NCBI GenBank assembly: GCA_016190375.1
Contig: JACPQR010000020.1
Coordinates: forward strand, 67,665 to 115,188
Length of the DNA: 47,524 nucleotides
Direction of reading: 5' to 3'
Source: Deltaproteobacteria bacterium
GTDB lineage: Bacteria > Myxococcota_A > Polyangia > JACPQR01
Part shown: positions 24,933 through 33,539 of the stretch, piece by piece
How positions within the stretch are numbered: position 1 is the stretch's first letter
Layout of the letters: each line of letters starts with the position of its first letter
Translations under genes and position numbers: made by a program
Notes under the pieces: model-generated
What the model saw: only the letters and a program-made list of their open reading frames with translations
Database searches by the model: none
What the model was told of the DNA's origin: nothing

Positions 24933-25442
24933 ATGGCGTCCGCCACCACGTGCCCCGCGTGCGGTCACCGAGTCTCCGGCGACTCGAAGCGATGTCCCGC
25001 GTGTGGCGTCGCGCTGGACCGGGCCGCGCTGTCCCTCGCCGACGACTCGCACGATCCCGAGCTCCGGAAGCTGCGGCGCTCCGAGCAGCAGGGCTTCGCG
25101 TGGCGCTGGGTCCTCGTCTCGCTCGGCGTGTTCCTCGTGGTCCAGTTCCTGCCGCTCCTCGTCCTCAGGATCGACGGCTGGGCGGGGATCGGCGTCTCGG
25201 TGGGCGTCTGGTTCGTCGGCGGAGTCGTCGTCGGGTTCGTCTCGCCCGGAAAGACGATCCTCGAGCCCGCGGTAGCGGCGTTCGGCACGGCAGTCCCGAC
25301 GATGCTCTACCTCTGGTCGACGACGCCCGCGGGTCTCGGTCCCAGCGCCTTCTCCTACGTGATCGCCGGCGCGCTCGGCACGATGCTCGGACTGTTCGGT
25401 GCGCGTCTCGGAGAGACGATCCAGGACCTGACTCGGGGTTAG
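24933..25442 (+). CDS. Zinc-ribbon membrane protein
   Basis: 169 aa from the ATG at 24933. An N-terminal double-CxxC zinc ribbon ('[20 protein letters not shown]') is cytoplasmic, followed by a charged stretch and four hydrophobic segments (about residues 53-72, 77-98, 106-126 and 130-150). Ribbon-plus-membrane proteins of this kind are common and mostly uncharacterised. The start was set by the ribbon; an in-frame ATG at 24891 would overlap the divergent gene. The stop lies 37 nt before the gcvP ATG. Confidence 0.75.
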   Translation: MASATTCPACGHRVSGDSKRCPACGVALDRAALSLADDSHDPELRKLRRSEQQGFAWRWVLVSLGVFLVVQFLPLLVLRIDGWAGIGVSVGVWFVGGVVVGFVSPGKTILEPAVAAFGTAVPTMLYLWSTTPAGLGPSAFSYVIAGALGTMLGLFGARLGETIQDLTRG

Positions 25443-25464
25443 TACCGCCGCGCTGCGCTTGCTG

Positions 25465-25470
25465 TATAAC
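25465..25470 (+). promoter_or_regulatory. -10 element TATAAC before gcvP
   Basis: TATAAC (5 of 6) ends 9 nt before the ATG at 25480. The leader would be 0-3 nt. No ribosome site is visible in the 9 nt. Confidence 0.45.
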
Positions 25471-25479
25471 CAGCGCGCC

Positions 25480-28347
25480 ATGTCGTCGAATGCACCCGCC
25501 GATTCCCCCGCGCTCGATCCCATCGACCTGTTCGTGGACCGGCACATCGGTCCCTCCGACGCCGACGTCCGCGAGATGCTCGGGACGCTAGGGCTCGACT
25601 CGCTGGAAGCACTCGTCCAGTCGACCGTGCCGCAGGCCATCCGGCGCCGCGAGCCGCTCCGGTTGCCGGGCCCGCGCGGCGAGCGTGACGTCCTGGCCGA
25701 GCTCGAGCGGATGGCCGCGAAGAACCAGGTCTTCCGGTCCTTCATCGGGATGGGCTACCACGACTGCATCACCCCGCCGGTGATCCAGCGCAACGTCCTC
25801 GAGAACCCTGGCTGGTACACCCAGTACACGCCGTACCAGGCGGAGATCGCACAGGGGCGGCTCGAGGCGCTCCTTGTCTTCCAGACGATGGTGGCCGACC
25901 TCACGGGACTGCCGATCGCCAACGCATCGCTCCTCGACGAGGCGACCGCCGCCGCCGAGGCGATGCACATGTGCGCGGCCTCGCCGTGCCCCGCGCGGGA
26001 CGGCAGGACGGCGTTCTTCGTGGCCGAGGACTGCCATCCACAGACCATCGCCGTGGTGCGGACCCGGGCCAGGCCCCTCGGCATCGAGGTGCGCGTCGGG
26101 CCGACCTCCGACGTCGATCCGTCGAGGCTGTTCGGCATGCTCCTGCAGTATCCGACCACCGACGGAAGGATCCGGGACTACGGGCCGCTGGTCGAGCGCG
26201 CGCACGCGGCAGGCACGCTCGTGGTCGTGGCGACCGACCTCCTGGCGCTCACGCTCCTCAGACCGCCGGGAGAGCTCGGGGCGGACATCGCCGTGGGCTC
26301 GAGCCAGCGCTTCGGCGTGCCGCTCGGCTACGGTGGCCCGCACGCCGCCTTCCTGTCGGCGCGCGAGTCGCTCAAGCGGCAGGTCCCGGGCCGGATCGTC
26401 GGGATCTCCCGCGACGCCGCCGGCAAGCCCGCCTACCGGCTCTCCCTGCAGACCCGGGAGCAGCACATCCGGCGCGAGAAGGCCACAAGCAACGTCTGCA
26501 CGGCTCAGGTCCTGCTCGCCGTGATGGCCGGCATGTACGCCGTCTACCACGGGCCCAAGGGGCTGCGCAGGATCGCCGAGCGGGTGCACAGGATGACGAA
26601 GATCCTGCACCTCGGCTTGCGGCGGATGGGCCTCGACCCTGGCGCGGAGCCCTTCTTCGACACGTTGCGCGTCCGAGGGGCCCACGCGGCCACGGTGATC
26701 GGCGCAGCGCGAGATCGAAGGACGAACCTCCGACCATACGACGACGGTAGCATCGGCGTGGCACTGGACGAGACCGTCGCTCGGGCGGACCTCCGGGCGC
26801 TCTTCGAGGCATTCGCGGGCGGCAAGAGCCCGGGCTTCACGGCCGAGGAGCTCGCCGCGTCGGTCGATTCGGCCGCGCCGGCGGCATTCGCGAGGTCGAG
26901 CGCGTTTCTCACCCATTCCGTCTTCAATCGCTACCACTCGGAGCACGAGCTGACTCGCTACCTGAAGCGGCTCGAAAACCGGGACCTGTCGCTAACGACG
27001 TCGATGATCCCGCTCGGGTCGTGCACGATGAAGCTGAACGGGACGAGCGAGATGTTCCCCTTGAGCTGGCCTGCGTTCTCGCGGCTGCATCCCTTCGCCC
27101 CCGCCGAGCAGGCCCGCGGGTACGCCGAGCTCTGCGCCTCGCTCGAGCAGATCCTCGCCGAGATCACGGGCCTCGGCGCCGTTTCGCTGCAGCCCAACGC
27201 CGGGTCGCAGGGCGAGTACGCGGGCCTGCTCGTCATCCGGGCGTGGCACGAGTGCCGCGGGCAGGGGCATCGCAAGGTCTGCCTCATCCCCGTCTCGGCT
27301 CACGGGACCAACCCCGCGAGCGCCGTGATGGCCGGCTATTCCGTCGTGCCCGTGGCTTGCGACCACCGCGGGAACGTCGACCTCGGCGATCTCGAGGCCA
27401 AGGCGGATCAGCATCGGAACGATCTCGCCGCCCTCATGGTGACGTACCCGTCGACCCACGGTGTCTTCGAGGAGGGCATCCGCGCCGTCTGCGACGCGGT
27501 CCATTCACGCGGCGGGCTGGTGTACATGGACGGCGCCAACATGAACGCGCAGGTCGGCCTCTGCCGGCCCGGCGACATCGGCGCGGACGTCTGCCACCTG
27601 AACCTGCACAAGACCTTCGCGATCCCACATGGCGGCGGCGGACCGGGCATGGGGCCGATCGCCGTCGCGGGGCACCTCGCGCCCTTCCTGCCCGGACACC
27701 CGCTGGCGAAGGTGGGCGGCGAGCGCGCGATCGGGGCGGTCGCGGCGGCCCCGTGGGGCAGCCCCAGCATCCTCCCGATCTCGTGGGTCTACGTCTCGCT
27801 CATGGGCAGCGAGGGCCTGACGCGGGCGACCGAGGTCGCGATCCTCAACGCCAACTACATGGCGCGAAGGCTCGAGGGGCACTACCAGGTGCTCTTCACG
27901 GGCCAGCAGGGGCGCGTGGCCCACGAGTTCATCGTGGACGCGCGGCCGTTCAAGGCCGCGGGCATCGAGGTCGACGACATCGCGAAGCGGTTGATGGACT
28001 TCGGCTTCCACGCGCCGACGATGTCGTTCCCGGTCCCCGGGACCCTGATGATCGAGCCGACCGAGAGCGAATCGCGCGAGGAGCTCGACCGGCTGTGCGA
28101 AGCGCTGATCGCCATCAGAGCCGAGATCAAGGCGATCGAGGAAGGTCGAATGGACCGCGCCGACAACCCCCTGAAAAACGCTCCTCACACCGCGGCGGCC
28201 GTGACCGCCGACCGGTGGACGCACCCCTACGGCCGCGAACAGGCTGCGTTCCCCGCGCCGTGGGTGCGCGAGCGGAAGTTCTGGCCGGCAGTTGCCCGCA
28301 TCGACAACGCCTGGGGCGATCGCAACCTCGTAAGCACTTGCGCCTGA
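25480..28347 (+). CDS. gcvP: Glycine dehydrogenase (decarboxylating), P-protein
   Basis: 955 aa, full-length homodimeric type. The PLP-dependent enzyme decarboxylates glycine and passes the aminomethyl group to the lipoyl H-protein of the glycine cleavage system. N-terminal half: '[19 protein letters not shown]', '[15 protein letters not shown]' and '[23 protein letters not shown]' (only quoted in part as the position 112-134 landmark). The C-terminal half has the PLP lysine in '[18 protein letters not shown]' and '[13 protein letters not shown]'. GcvT and GcvH are not in the window, so the operon is split here. The ATG at 25480 gives the canonical N-terminus. Confidence 0.97.
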   Translation: MSSNAPADSPALDPIDLFVDRHIGPSDADVREMLGTLGLDSLEALVQSTVPQAIRRREPLRLPGPRGERDVLAELERMAAKNQVFRSFIGMGYHDCITPPVIQRNVLENPGWYTQYTPYQAEIAQGRLEALLVFQTMVADLTGLPIANASLLDEATAAAEAMHMCAASPCPARDGRTAFFVAEDCHPQTIAVVRTRARPLGIEVRVGPTSDVDPSRLFGMLLQYPTTDGRIRDYGPLVERAHAAGTLVVVATDLLALTLLRPPGELGADIAVGSSQRFGVPLGYGGPHAAFLSARESLKRQVPGRIVGISRDAAGKPAYRLSLQTREQHIRREKATSNVCTAQVLLAVMAGMYAVYHGPKGLRRIAERVHRMTKILHLGLRRMGLDPGAEPFFDTLRVRGAHAATVIGAARDRRTNLRPYDDGSIGVALDETVARADLRALFEAFAGGKSPGFTAEELAASVDSAAPAAFARSSAFLTHSVFNRYHSEHELTRYLKRLENRDLSLTTSMIPLGSCTMKLNGTSEMFPLSWPAFSRLHPFAPAEQARGYAELCASLEQILAEITGLGAVSLQPNAGSQGEYAGLLVIRAWHECRGQGHRKVCLIPVSAHGTNPASAVMAGYSVVPVACDHRGNVDLGDLEAKADQHRNDLAALMVTYPSTHGVFEEGIRAVCDAVHSRGGLVYMDGANMNAQVGLCRPGDIGADVCHLNLHKTFAIPHGGGGPGMGPIAVAGHLAPFLPGHPLAKVGGERAIGAVAAAPWGSPSILPISWVYVSLMGSEGLTRATEVAILNANYMARRLEGHYQVLFTGQQGRVAHEFIVDARPFKAAGIEVDDIAKRLMDFGFHAPTMSFPVPGTLMIEPTESESREELDRLCEALIAIRAEIKAIEEGRMDRADNPLKNAPHTAAAVTADRWTHPYGREQAAFPAPWVRERKFWPAVARIDNAWGDRNLVSTCA

Positions 28348-28359
28348 CGGCCCGTTTGC

Positions 28360-28365
28360 TAGCGT
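28360..28365 (+). promoter_or_regulatory. TAGCGT 8 nt before the lipoprotein start
   Basis: Weak -10-like hexamer with a TTGCGC 16 nt further up; consistent with its own promoter rather than read-through from gcvP 26 nt away. Confidence 0.3.
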
Positions 28366-28373
28366 CCGGCGCC

Positions 28374-28919
28374 ATGGTGCGACAGTCCTTCGCGGCGGCG
28401 GCGCTCGCGGCCATGCTCCTCACCGGCTGCTACAGCGCGGGAATCTACGGTTACGATCGGTCCTACGTCCCGCTCGACGACGAGGAGGGCGCGCTGGAGT
28501 CGGCCAGGGTGCCGCCCTACGAGGGCGTACGGCGCTCGCCGCGCGAATACCTGCCGGTCCCGATCACCTGGTTCGGAGTCGTATCCAGCACCGAAGCGAG
28601 CCCCGACGGAGCGGTGATGGTCCACGTCGGCCACCGGATCCATCAGGAACGTCACCTTTGCGCGGACCTCGAGCGCGAGACCTGCCGGGTCACCGTCTCT
28701 CAACGCTCGGAAGGTCCGTTCACCGCGAAGCTTCGCCTTCGCCCCGACGACGTGTCGGGCCGGAACCGCCTCCAGCCTGGCTCTCTCATCCGAGCCTACG
28801 GCCGAGTCACGGGCGGCTACGACGCCGAAGGCGGCCCCGTCGTCAGCGCGACCTACTACCGCCACTGGCCCCGAGGCCAGTACCTCACGACTGCCGACCG
28901 CTCCCGCATGCGGCGCTAG
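28374..28919 (+). CDS. Small lipoprotein, Slp-like in size
   Basis: 181 aa. Clear lipoprotein signal ('ALAAMLLTGCYSAG'). The mature part has 'YLPVPITWFGVVSSTE', 'MVHVGHRIHQERHLCADLERETCRVTVS' (around residues 82-109) and 'GSLIRAYGRVTG', reminiscent of an OB-like or Slp-type outer-membrane lipoprotein, but I cannot name the family. Two cysteines ('HLCADLERETC') may form a disulfide. The stop codon lies inside the first, partial unit of the adjacent repeat array, so the repeats abut or have replaced its original 3' end. Confidence 0.75.
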   Translation: MVRQSFAAAALAAMLLTGCYSAGIYGYDRSYVPLDDEEGALESARVPPYEGVRRSPREYLPVPITWFGVVSSTEASPDGAVMVHVGHRIHQERHLCADLERETCRVTVSQRSEGPFTAKLRLRPDDVSGRNRLQPGSLIRAYGRVTGGYDAEGGPVVSATYYRHWPRGQYLTTADRSRMRR

Positions 28920-28923
28920 CGGG

Positions 28924-29015
28924 GGCGCTAGCGGGGACACGCACCCGGCGCTAGCGGGGACACGCACCCGGCGCTAGCGGGGACACGCACCCGGCGCTAG
29001 CGGGGACACGCACCC
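28924..29015 (+). repeat. Four perfect tandem 23-bp repeats
   Basis: Units start at 28924, 28947, 28970 and 28993 with no differences between them; each is GGCGCTAGC followed by GGGGACACGCACCC. A partial unit at 28912-28923 includes the stop codon of the upstream lipoprotein gene, and another partial unit (GGCGCG) follows at 29016. There are no spacers, so this is not CRISPR. Confidence 0.9.
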
Positions 29016-29043
29016 GGCGCGCAGCTATTTAGAATTGTTGGTC

Positions 29044-29114
29044 TTCTAGGGATAACCGCGCGAACACAATCCGTGCCGTTGGCACGGGAAGTGTCCGCGC
29101 GGTTGGGTCTAGAA
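29044..29114. repeat. 71-nt near-perfect inverted repeat (cruciform/hairpin)
   Basis: From outside in: TTCTAGG/TCTAGAA (7 pairs, one G-T), a 3x3 internal loop, AACCGCGCG/CGCGCGGTT (9 pairs), one A-C mismatch, ACAC/GTGT (4 pairs), a 3x3 loop, CCGTGCC/GGCACGG (7 pairs) and a GTT loop. All interruptions are symmetric, so both DNA strands and any RNA fold equally well. There is no U-run, so it is more than a simple terminator. Confidence 0.85.
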
Positions 29115-29133
29115 CGTCTATGATATCAACTGA

Positions 29134-30096
29134 TTACGGGGCGGGTGCGTGTCCCCGCTCAGGGGCGGGTGCGTGCCCCCGCTCCAGGATCAGCGAGAGG
29201 CCCTCGAGGGCGGCGCGGCCCAGGCCGGGGGTGAAGAGGAAGGGGAAGGTCACGAAGTGGAGAGGGAGCTCGGACCGGAGCCGCTCGAGGCTCTCTCGTT
29301 CCAGACGATGGCGAAGGACCCGGGAGCGGGCGGCGGAAAGGAGTGGCTCGACCTCGGCGTGCGGCGCGTTCGAGGTAGCGTCCAGTATGGCCTCCGGCTC
29401 GCCCTTGTCGAACAAGGGCGGAACGAGGGAGTTGATGACGACCCGCTCGATGGGGAAGCCGAGCTCGCCGGCGAGCCTGGCGTATAGCTCGATCGTCTCG
29501 GTCGCCGGCATCTCCTCGGGCAGGGTGACCAAGAGGATCTCCGAGCGGGCCGGATCGTGCATCAGGTCCCAGCATTTCTGAGCTTCCCGCTTGAGCAGGC
29601 CGGCCGAAGCGACATCGAGCAGGACCTTTGGAACTCGAAGCAGGTCGACGCCGTGCCCCGTCGCCGGGGCGTCGAGGATCACCATGTCGAAGCGCGGAGC
29701 TCCCTCCACCCGCTCGGTCGTGTGGTACCAGGCCTTCCCGAGCATCGACCACTCGTCGAGCCCGGGGACGGCGCGGAGGAACGCCTTGACCATGCGGTTC
29801 TCGAAGATCGCCCGATAGACCGCGCGGATCCTGAGCACCATGATCCCGTACTCCTCGAGAGCGACATCGGGAGTCATGTTGACCGCGTCGATGCGCTCGC
29901 CGAGCGAGCAGACTCGCGGCCCGATGGGTGGCGTCCCGAGGAGCTTCGAGAGGCGCTCCTTCTCGTTGCACATCGCGACGAGGACCTTGAGCCCCCGCCT
30001 CGCGGCCGACAGCGCGAGCGCCGCGGCCACCGTGGTCTTCCCGACTCCCCCCTTGCCAGTCACGATGACGAATTGCTTGGAGTACAGGTCGGACAT
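29134..30096 (-). CDS. ArsA/GET3-family ATPase
   Basis: 320 aa. Deviant Walker A 'GKGGVGKTT' (G14-T22) with the signature lysine, 'DMVILDAPATGHGVDLLR' (switch/Walker B region near residues 135-152), 'LVTLPEEMPATET' and 'VVINSLVPPLF', all as in single-domain ArsA/GET3 ATPases. These dimeric ATPases sort tail-anchored proteins in eukaryotes; bacterial ones are of uncertain role and seldom handle arsenite. No metalloid-binding Cys pattern was seen. The last 14 residues, two RGHAPAPE-type units, are encoded by the inverted repeat copies of the neighbouring element, so the native C-terminus was probably altered. Confidence 0.88.
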   Translation of the reverse strand: MSDLYSKQFVIVTGKGGVGKTTVAAALALSAARRGLKVLVAMCNEKERLSKLLGTPPIGPRVCSLGERIDAVNMTPDVALEEYGIMVLRIRAVYRAIFENRMVKAFLRAVPGLDEWSMLGKAWYHTTERVEGAPRFDMVILDAPATGHGVDLLRVPKVLLDVASAGLLKREAQKCWDLMHDPARSEILLVTLPEEMPATETIELYARLAGELGFPIERVVINSLVPPLFDKGEPEAILDATSNAPHAEVEPLLSAARSRVLRHRLERESLERLRSELPLHFVTFPFLFTPGLGRAALEGLSLILERGHAPAPERGHAPAP

Positions 30097-30159
30097 GTCA
30101 ATGGGCGGCGAACGCTACCGTGCCGCAGCGACCGACGCAACGCGAGATGCCAGAAAGGG

Positions 30160-30759
30160 TCAGCAGCCGCCCGCGTCGGCGCGAGCGGTGCCGGCGGGCT
30201 CGCAACCCGGCAGGAACGTCTCGGCACGCTCGCTCACCGGCTCGGTGGCGAACCACAGGTTGAGCCGCGCCTCGGCGTCGATCGCCGCGTCCGAGGAGTT
30301 GGAGAAGCGGACGACGAGCAGGACGACCTCGCGCGGCTCGAAGTGAAGCGCGACGCCCTGGGGAAGGTCGAGCGAGCCGTCGGAGTCGGCGGAAGCATAG
30401 CTCGGCGCGCCCTCCAGCTCGGCCTCGTCGCAGGCGAACCGCCCCGGCTGGGCCCACACGTCGTCGATGCCCAGGTCCGTGCGGTACAGGCGGATCTCCG
30501 TCGAGCCCTCCGAGAAGCGATGCTCGGCCATCGCCACGTCGAGGCCCGCGCCACCGTTCTCGGGCAGCGCGACGTAGTGGCAGTACGTCACCGACTCCGC
30601 CGGCGAGAGGCTCGCGTGCAGCGAAAGGCCCAGGCCCTGATCGCCCGGCGGAGCCTCGAGCAGCGCCTGCTCGCTGGTGCCCTCGTCCCCGCCCGCGCAA
30701 CCCGACAGGGCGAGCGCGGCAGCAAGGAGCAGAGTCGACATCGTGGTGAGGATCTTCAT
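30160..30759 (-). CDS. Lipoprotein of unknown function
   Basis: 199 aa. Lipoprotein signal 'AAALALSGCAGG'. The mature domain has a fungal-type copper monooxygenase-like hint only in 'VTYCHYVALPENGG' and 'EIRLYRTDL'; I do not assign a family. Four cysteines in the mature part ('TYCHY', 'FACDE', 'PGCEP' and the C-terminal Cys) suggest disulfides. The GGAGG ribosome site sits inside a hairpin (30766-30783). Likely monocistronic with its own promoter. Confidence 0.75.
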   Translation of the reverse strand: MKILTTMSTLLLAAALALSGCAGGDEGTSEQALLEAPPGDQGLGLSLHASLSPAESVTYCHYVALPENGGAGLDVAMAEHRFSEGSTEIRLYRTDLGIDDVWAQPGRFACDEAELEGAPSYASADSDGSLDLPQGVALHFEPREVVLLVVRFSNSSDAAIDAEARLNLWFATEPVSERAETFLPGCEPAGTARADAGGC

Positions 30760-30765
30760 GTTCGC

Positions 30766-30783
30766 CTCCTCGTGTACGAGGAG
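30766..30783 (-). promoter_or_regulatory. Hairpin that hides the ribosome binding site of the lipoprotein gene
   Basis: CTCCTCGT-AC-ACGAGGAG is a perfect 8-bp inverted repeat whose right arm contains the GAGGAG Shine-Dalgarno, 6 nt before the ATG at 30759. Folding would block translation. Confidence 0.5.
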
Positions 30784-30790
30784 CTACATG

Positions 30791-30806
30791 AGCATCGGGC
30801 GTGCCG
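30791..30806 (-). promoter_or_regulatory. Possible sigma-54 promoter
   Basis: CGGCACGCCCGATGCT has GG and GC ten bases apart and differs from the TGGCACGNNNNTTGCW consensus at two positions. The predicted transcript start (about 30780) falls at the base of the hairpin above. Confidence 0.35.
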
Positions 30807-30893
30807 CCTCTTTTCCGCGGGAAATCGGGGCCCTCGGGCGTGACCGGGTAAAGGGGCGTTACGGCGGCTGCAACGTTTCTTTCTCGTCGCGAC

Positions 30894-33491
30894 TCAGAGT
30901 GGATCCACCGCGCAGAGCCAGTCGTCGTGGTCGATCAGACCATTGCAGTCGTCGTCGATGCCGTTGCCACAGTTCTCCGGGGGCGGCTGGCACACGTCCC
31001 AGACGCAGCTCGGCGGGAAACGCTGGGGATCCACGACGCACGTTCGCGAGCCGACCGTGTTGCAATCCGTCAAGCAGGACCCCCATTCGTCGAGACAGCA
31101 ATCACCGCCGTTCTCGTCGCAGAGGCCGTCGCAGTCGTCGTCCTGACCGTCGCAGAGGTCCAGGATCTGGAACGCGGGAGGCTCGCAGCAGTCCGCTTCG
31201 TCGACGCCGCCGTCGCAGTCGTCATCGGCGCCGTTGTCGCAGCGATCCGAGGCGGCGCAGCACTCGCCCCACTCGCAGTCCGTGTAGCACCGCTGCCGGC
31301 CCTGCATTACGCCGTTGCCCAGCGAGCAGGTCCGCGTCTCGATCCACGCGGCGCACGCGAAGCCGTCGTCCGGCTCGTCATCGCAGTCGTCGTCGCGCCC
31401 GTTGCAGACCTCGTCGCCCACGTCACACCGGTCTGCGGTCTCCTCGCAGCTAACGTCGCACCAGCCGCTGCCGATCGAGTTGCACTCGGTCACGCAGCTC
31501 CCGAAGGGCTGGCTCGCGCAGCAGGTGAAGCCGTCGTCGCAGAGGCCGTTGCAGTCGTCGTCTTCGCCGTTGCACGTCTCGTCCGGCGCGACGCACGGCC
31601 CCCACGCGCAGCTCTGCGAGCAGACCCGCGTTCCGCTCTCGCCGCCGCCGCAGATCGTCGCGCACGCCTCCGCGGTTCCCTGCACGCACGCAAAGTCCTC
31701 GTCCGCCTCGCCGTCGCAATCGTCGTCGAGGCCGTTGCAGGTCTCGTCCGGGCCGACGCAGTCGCCCAGGACGCAGTCGACGCCGCAGGTCTGCGTTCCG
31801 GTGAGGTCGCAGCCGAAGTCGCAGTCGAGGACGGCGCCTTGCTCGCACTGGAAGTCCTCGTCGTCCGTACCGTCACAGTCGTCGTCCTCGCCGTTGCACG
31901 TCTCGTCGGGCGGGACGCAGGCGCTCCACCTCCCATCGTTACCGCAGGAGCGCGTTCCCCACGAACCGCACGGCGTCTTGCACCGCTCGTCAGGGTCGCC
32001 GGGGATGCAGTCGCAGTCCTCGTCGACCGCGGTGTCGCAATCGTCGTCGACCCCGTTGCAGTCCTCGGGCGGCGGCTCGCAGTCGCCCCAGGTGCAGGCC
32101 GGCTTGTTGCAGCTCTGCCAGCCCAGTGAGAGGCACGGGGTGTCGCACGGGCGACCGTCACCGTAGCGGCACTCGAGCCCATCGTCGGGCACCAGATTGC
32201 AGTCCTCGTCCATGGCGTTGCAGAGCTCGGGCGCGCCGGGGTGCACCGCCTGGTCGGAGTCGTCACAGTCGTCGCCGCCGCAACCCTCGCCGCCGTAGCC
32301 GTCGCGGTCCAGGTCGGGTGGGTCCTGCGTGCAGCCCCCACGCTCCTCGGAGCAGAGGTCGATCGTGCAGGCGATGGAATCATCGCAGATCGCGTCGAAG
32401 CGCTCGCACCCTGCCTCCGAGCAGGAGTCGTCCGTGCAGAACAGGCCGTCGTCGCACCAGAGGTCGACGCCTTGGTGGACGCACGAGTCGAGGTCTGGAT
32501 CGCAGAGGTCGGAGGTGCAGTCGACGCCGTCGAAGCACGAGGGCGGCTCCTGGCTCCGGCACCAGACGTCGCAGAACTCGGCGCCGTTGCAGAAGACACC
32601 GTCGTCGCACGGCAGCCCGAGACCGGGCTGACAGTGCCCGTCTTCGGCGCAAGTCTCCACGCCGTTGCAGTCGTCCAGGTCGTCGCACTCCGAATCCGCG
32701 TCGGGATCGCAGTCGACCCGCACGCACTCGAATCCGTCCTCGTCGCGCCAGCACAGCTCTCCAGGCGCGCAGCGCTCGTGGGCACCGTGGTGCAGGCACT
32801 CGTCCAGATCCTCGACGCACTGGTCCTCCGAGCAGTCGACGCCGTCATCGCAGGGCGATGCCCCCGGGGCGCAACCCTGGCCCGGCACGCAGGCCTCGGC
32901 GCCGTTGCAGTACTCGAGGTCGTCGCAGCGCGAGTCGTCCGGCGAGCTCACGCACTGCCGGGACTCCTCGTCGCATCGATCCTCGGAGCAGTCGATCCCG
33001 TCGGAGCAGGTGCGAGCCGTCCCGGGCTCGCAGCCTCTCCCGGTCCGGCAGATCTCGTCTCCGTTGCAGAAGACCCCGTCGTCGCACTCGAGCGGAGAGC
33101 CGCTCGAGCAGAAGCCTTCGGGGCCGCAGGTCTCGACGCCGTTGCACGGGTCGGCATCCCTGCACTCGGCGTCGGACTCGCAGGCGCGGCGGACGACGCA
33201 TCCCGCGGCCGGATCGCAACGCTCGGACTCGAGGCACGCCCCGTCGTCGGGCTCGTGCGCGCAGGCGCCGTCCGCCCCGCAGGCGTCGCTCGTGCACGCG
33301 ACACCGTCGTCGCAATCGACGTCGGCCACGCAGGTCGCGGGCGCGTCGGGATCCCCGGGCACGGGCTCGAGACGGACGAGCATTCCGCAGGCGTGTAGCC
33401 CCACCACACACGTCACGAGCAGGAGGGACCACGTTGCCCGCTGCTTCGAGATTCCCGCGGGGCCCGCGCCCGGTCGTCGACCACGCACCAC
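30894..33491 (-). CDS. Large Cys-rich lipoprotein with nine MopE-type metal-binding motifs
   Basis: 865 aa from a GTG (a second GTG at 33488 is equally good). Lipoprotein signal 'CVVGLHACGM'. The first half has about ten short modules of the form CDDGVFCNGxExC / CSDGIDCSEDRC. It passes through 'DLDRDGYGGEGCGGDDCDD' into nine copies of CNGxDDDCDGxxDExxxC, the 'putative metal-binding motif' seen in Methylococcus MopE and very common in myxobacterial surface proteins. The Asp-rich loops should bind Ca2+ or another divalent metal, and the cysteines should be disulfide-bonded. No enzyme domain. TATCCT lies 5-8 nt before the two GTGs. Confidence 0.85.
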   Translation of the reverse strand: MVRGRRPGAGPAGISKQRATWSLLLVTCVVGLHACGMLVRLEPVPGDPDAPATCVADVDCDDGVACTSDACGADGACAHEPDDGACLESERCDPAAGCVVRRACESDAECRDADPCNGVETCGPEGFCSSGSPLECDDGVFCNGDEICRTGRGCEPGTARTCSDGIDCSEDRCDEESRQCVSSPDDSRCDDLEYCNGAEACVPGQGCAPGASPCDDGVDCSEDQCVEDLDECLHHGAHERCAPGELCWRDEDGFECVRVDCDPDADSECDDLDDCNGVETCAEDGHCQPGLGLPCDDGVFCNGAEFCDVWCRSQEPPSCFDGVDCTSDLCDPDLDSCVHQGVDLWCDDGLFCTDDSCSEAGCERFDAICDDSIACTIDLCSEERGGCTQDPPDLDRDGYGGEGCGGDDCDDSDQAVHPGAPELCNAMDEDCNLVPDDGLECRYGDGRPCDTPCLSLGWQSCNKPACTWGDCEPPPEDCNGVDDDCDTAVDEDCDCIPGDPDERCKTPCGSWGTRSCGNDGRWSACVPPDETCNGEDDDCDGTDDEDFQCEQGAVLDCDFGCDLTGTQTCGVDCVLGDCVGPDETCNGLDDDCDGEADEDFACVQGTAEACATICGGGESGTRVCSQSCAWGPCVAPDETCNGEDDDCNGLCDDGFTCCASQPFGSCVTECNSIGSGWCDVSCEETADRCDVGDEVCNGRDDDCDDEPDDGFACAAWIETRTCSLGNGVMQGRQRCYTDCEWGECCAASDRCDNGADDDCDGGVDEADCCEPPAFQILDLCDGQDDDCDGLCDENGGDCCLDEWGSCLTDCNTVGSRTCVVDPQRFPPSCVWDVCQPPPENCGNGIDDDCNGLIDHDDWLCAVDPL

Positions 33492-33496
33492 GGCCG

Positions 33497-33502
33497 AGGA
33501 TA
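33497..33502 (-). promoter_or_regulatory. -10 element TATCCT of the MopE-type gene
   Basis: TATCCT ends 5 nt before the GTG at 33491 and 8 nt before the GTG at 33488; GAGACA lies 18 nt upstream as a possible -35. The spacing favours the second GTG. Confidence 0.45.
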
Positions 33503-33539
33503 GCGCGACGCCGGTCGTCGTGTCTCCGGGTGGATCCTT

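Larger units (their letters stand above)
28912..29183. repeat. Nested direct/inverted repeat element (REP/MITE-like)
   Basis: A composite element: direct 23-bp repeats on the left (28924-29015), a 71-nt near-palindrome in the middle (29044-29114), and two inverted copies of the repeat core on the right (29143-29159, 29167-29183). The core AGCGGGGACACGCACCC on the left is exactly complementary to GGGTGCGTGTCCCCGCT on the right. The middle is noticeably AT-richer than the flanks. No transposase is present, so if mobile it depends on one elsewhere. Confidence 0.75.

Noticed and set aside
28924..29015. CRISPR array.
   Set aside because: The repeats are immediately adjacent without spacers and no cas gene is present.
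29044..29114. Simple Rho-independent terminator or a tRNA-like gene.
   Set aside because: No U-run follows, the stem is symmetric in both directions, and no cloverleaf can be drawn. Termination as a side effect remains possible.
29134..30096. Arsenic resistance function for the ArsA-like ATPase.
   Set aside because: No arsenite-binding Cys arrangement was seen and no arsB, arsD or arsR gene is nearby.
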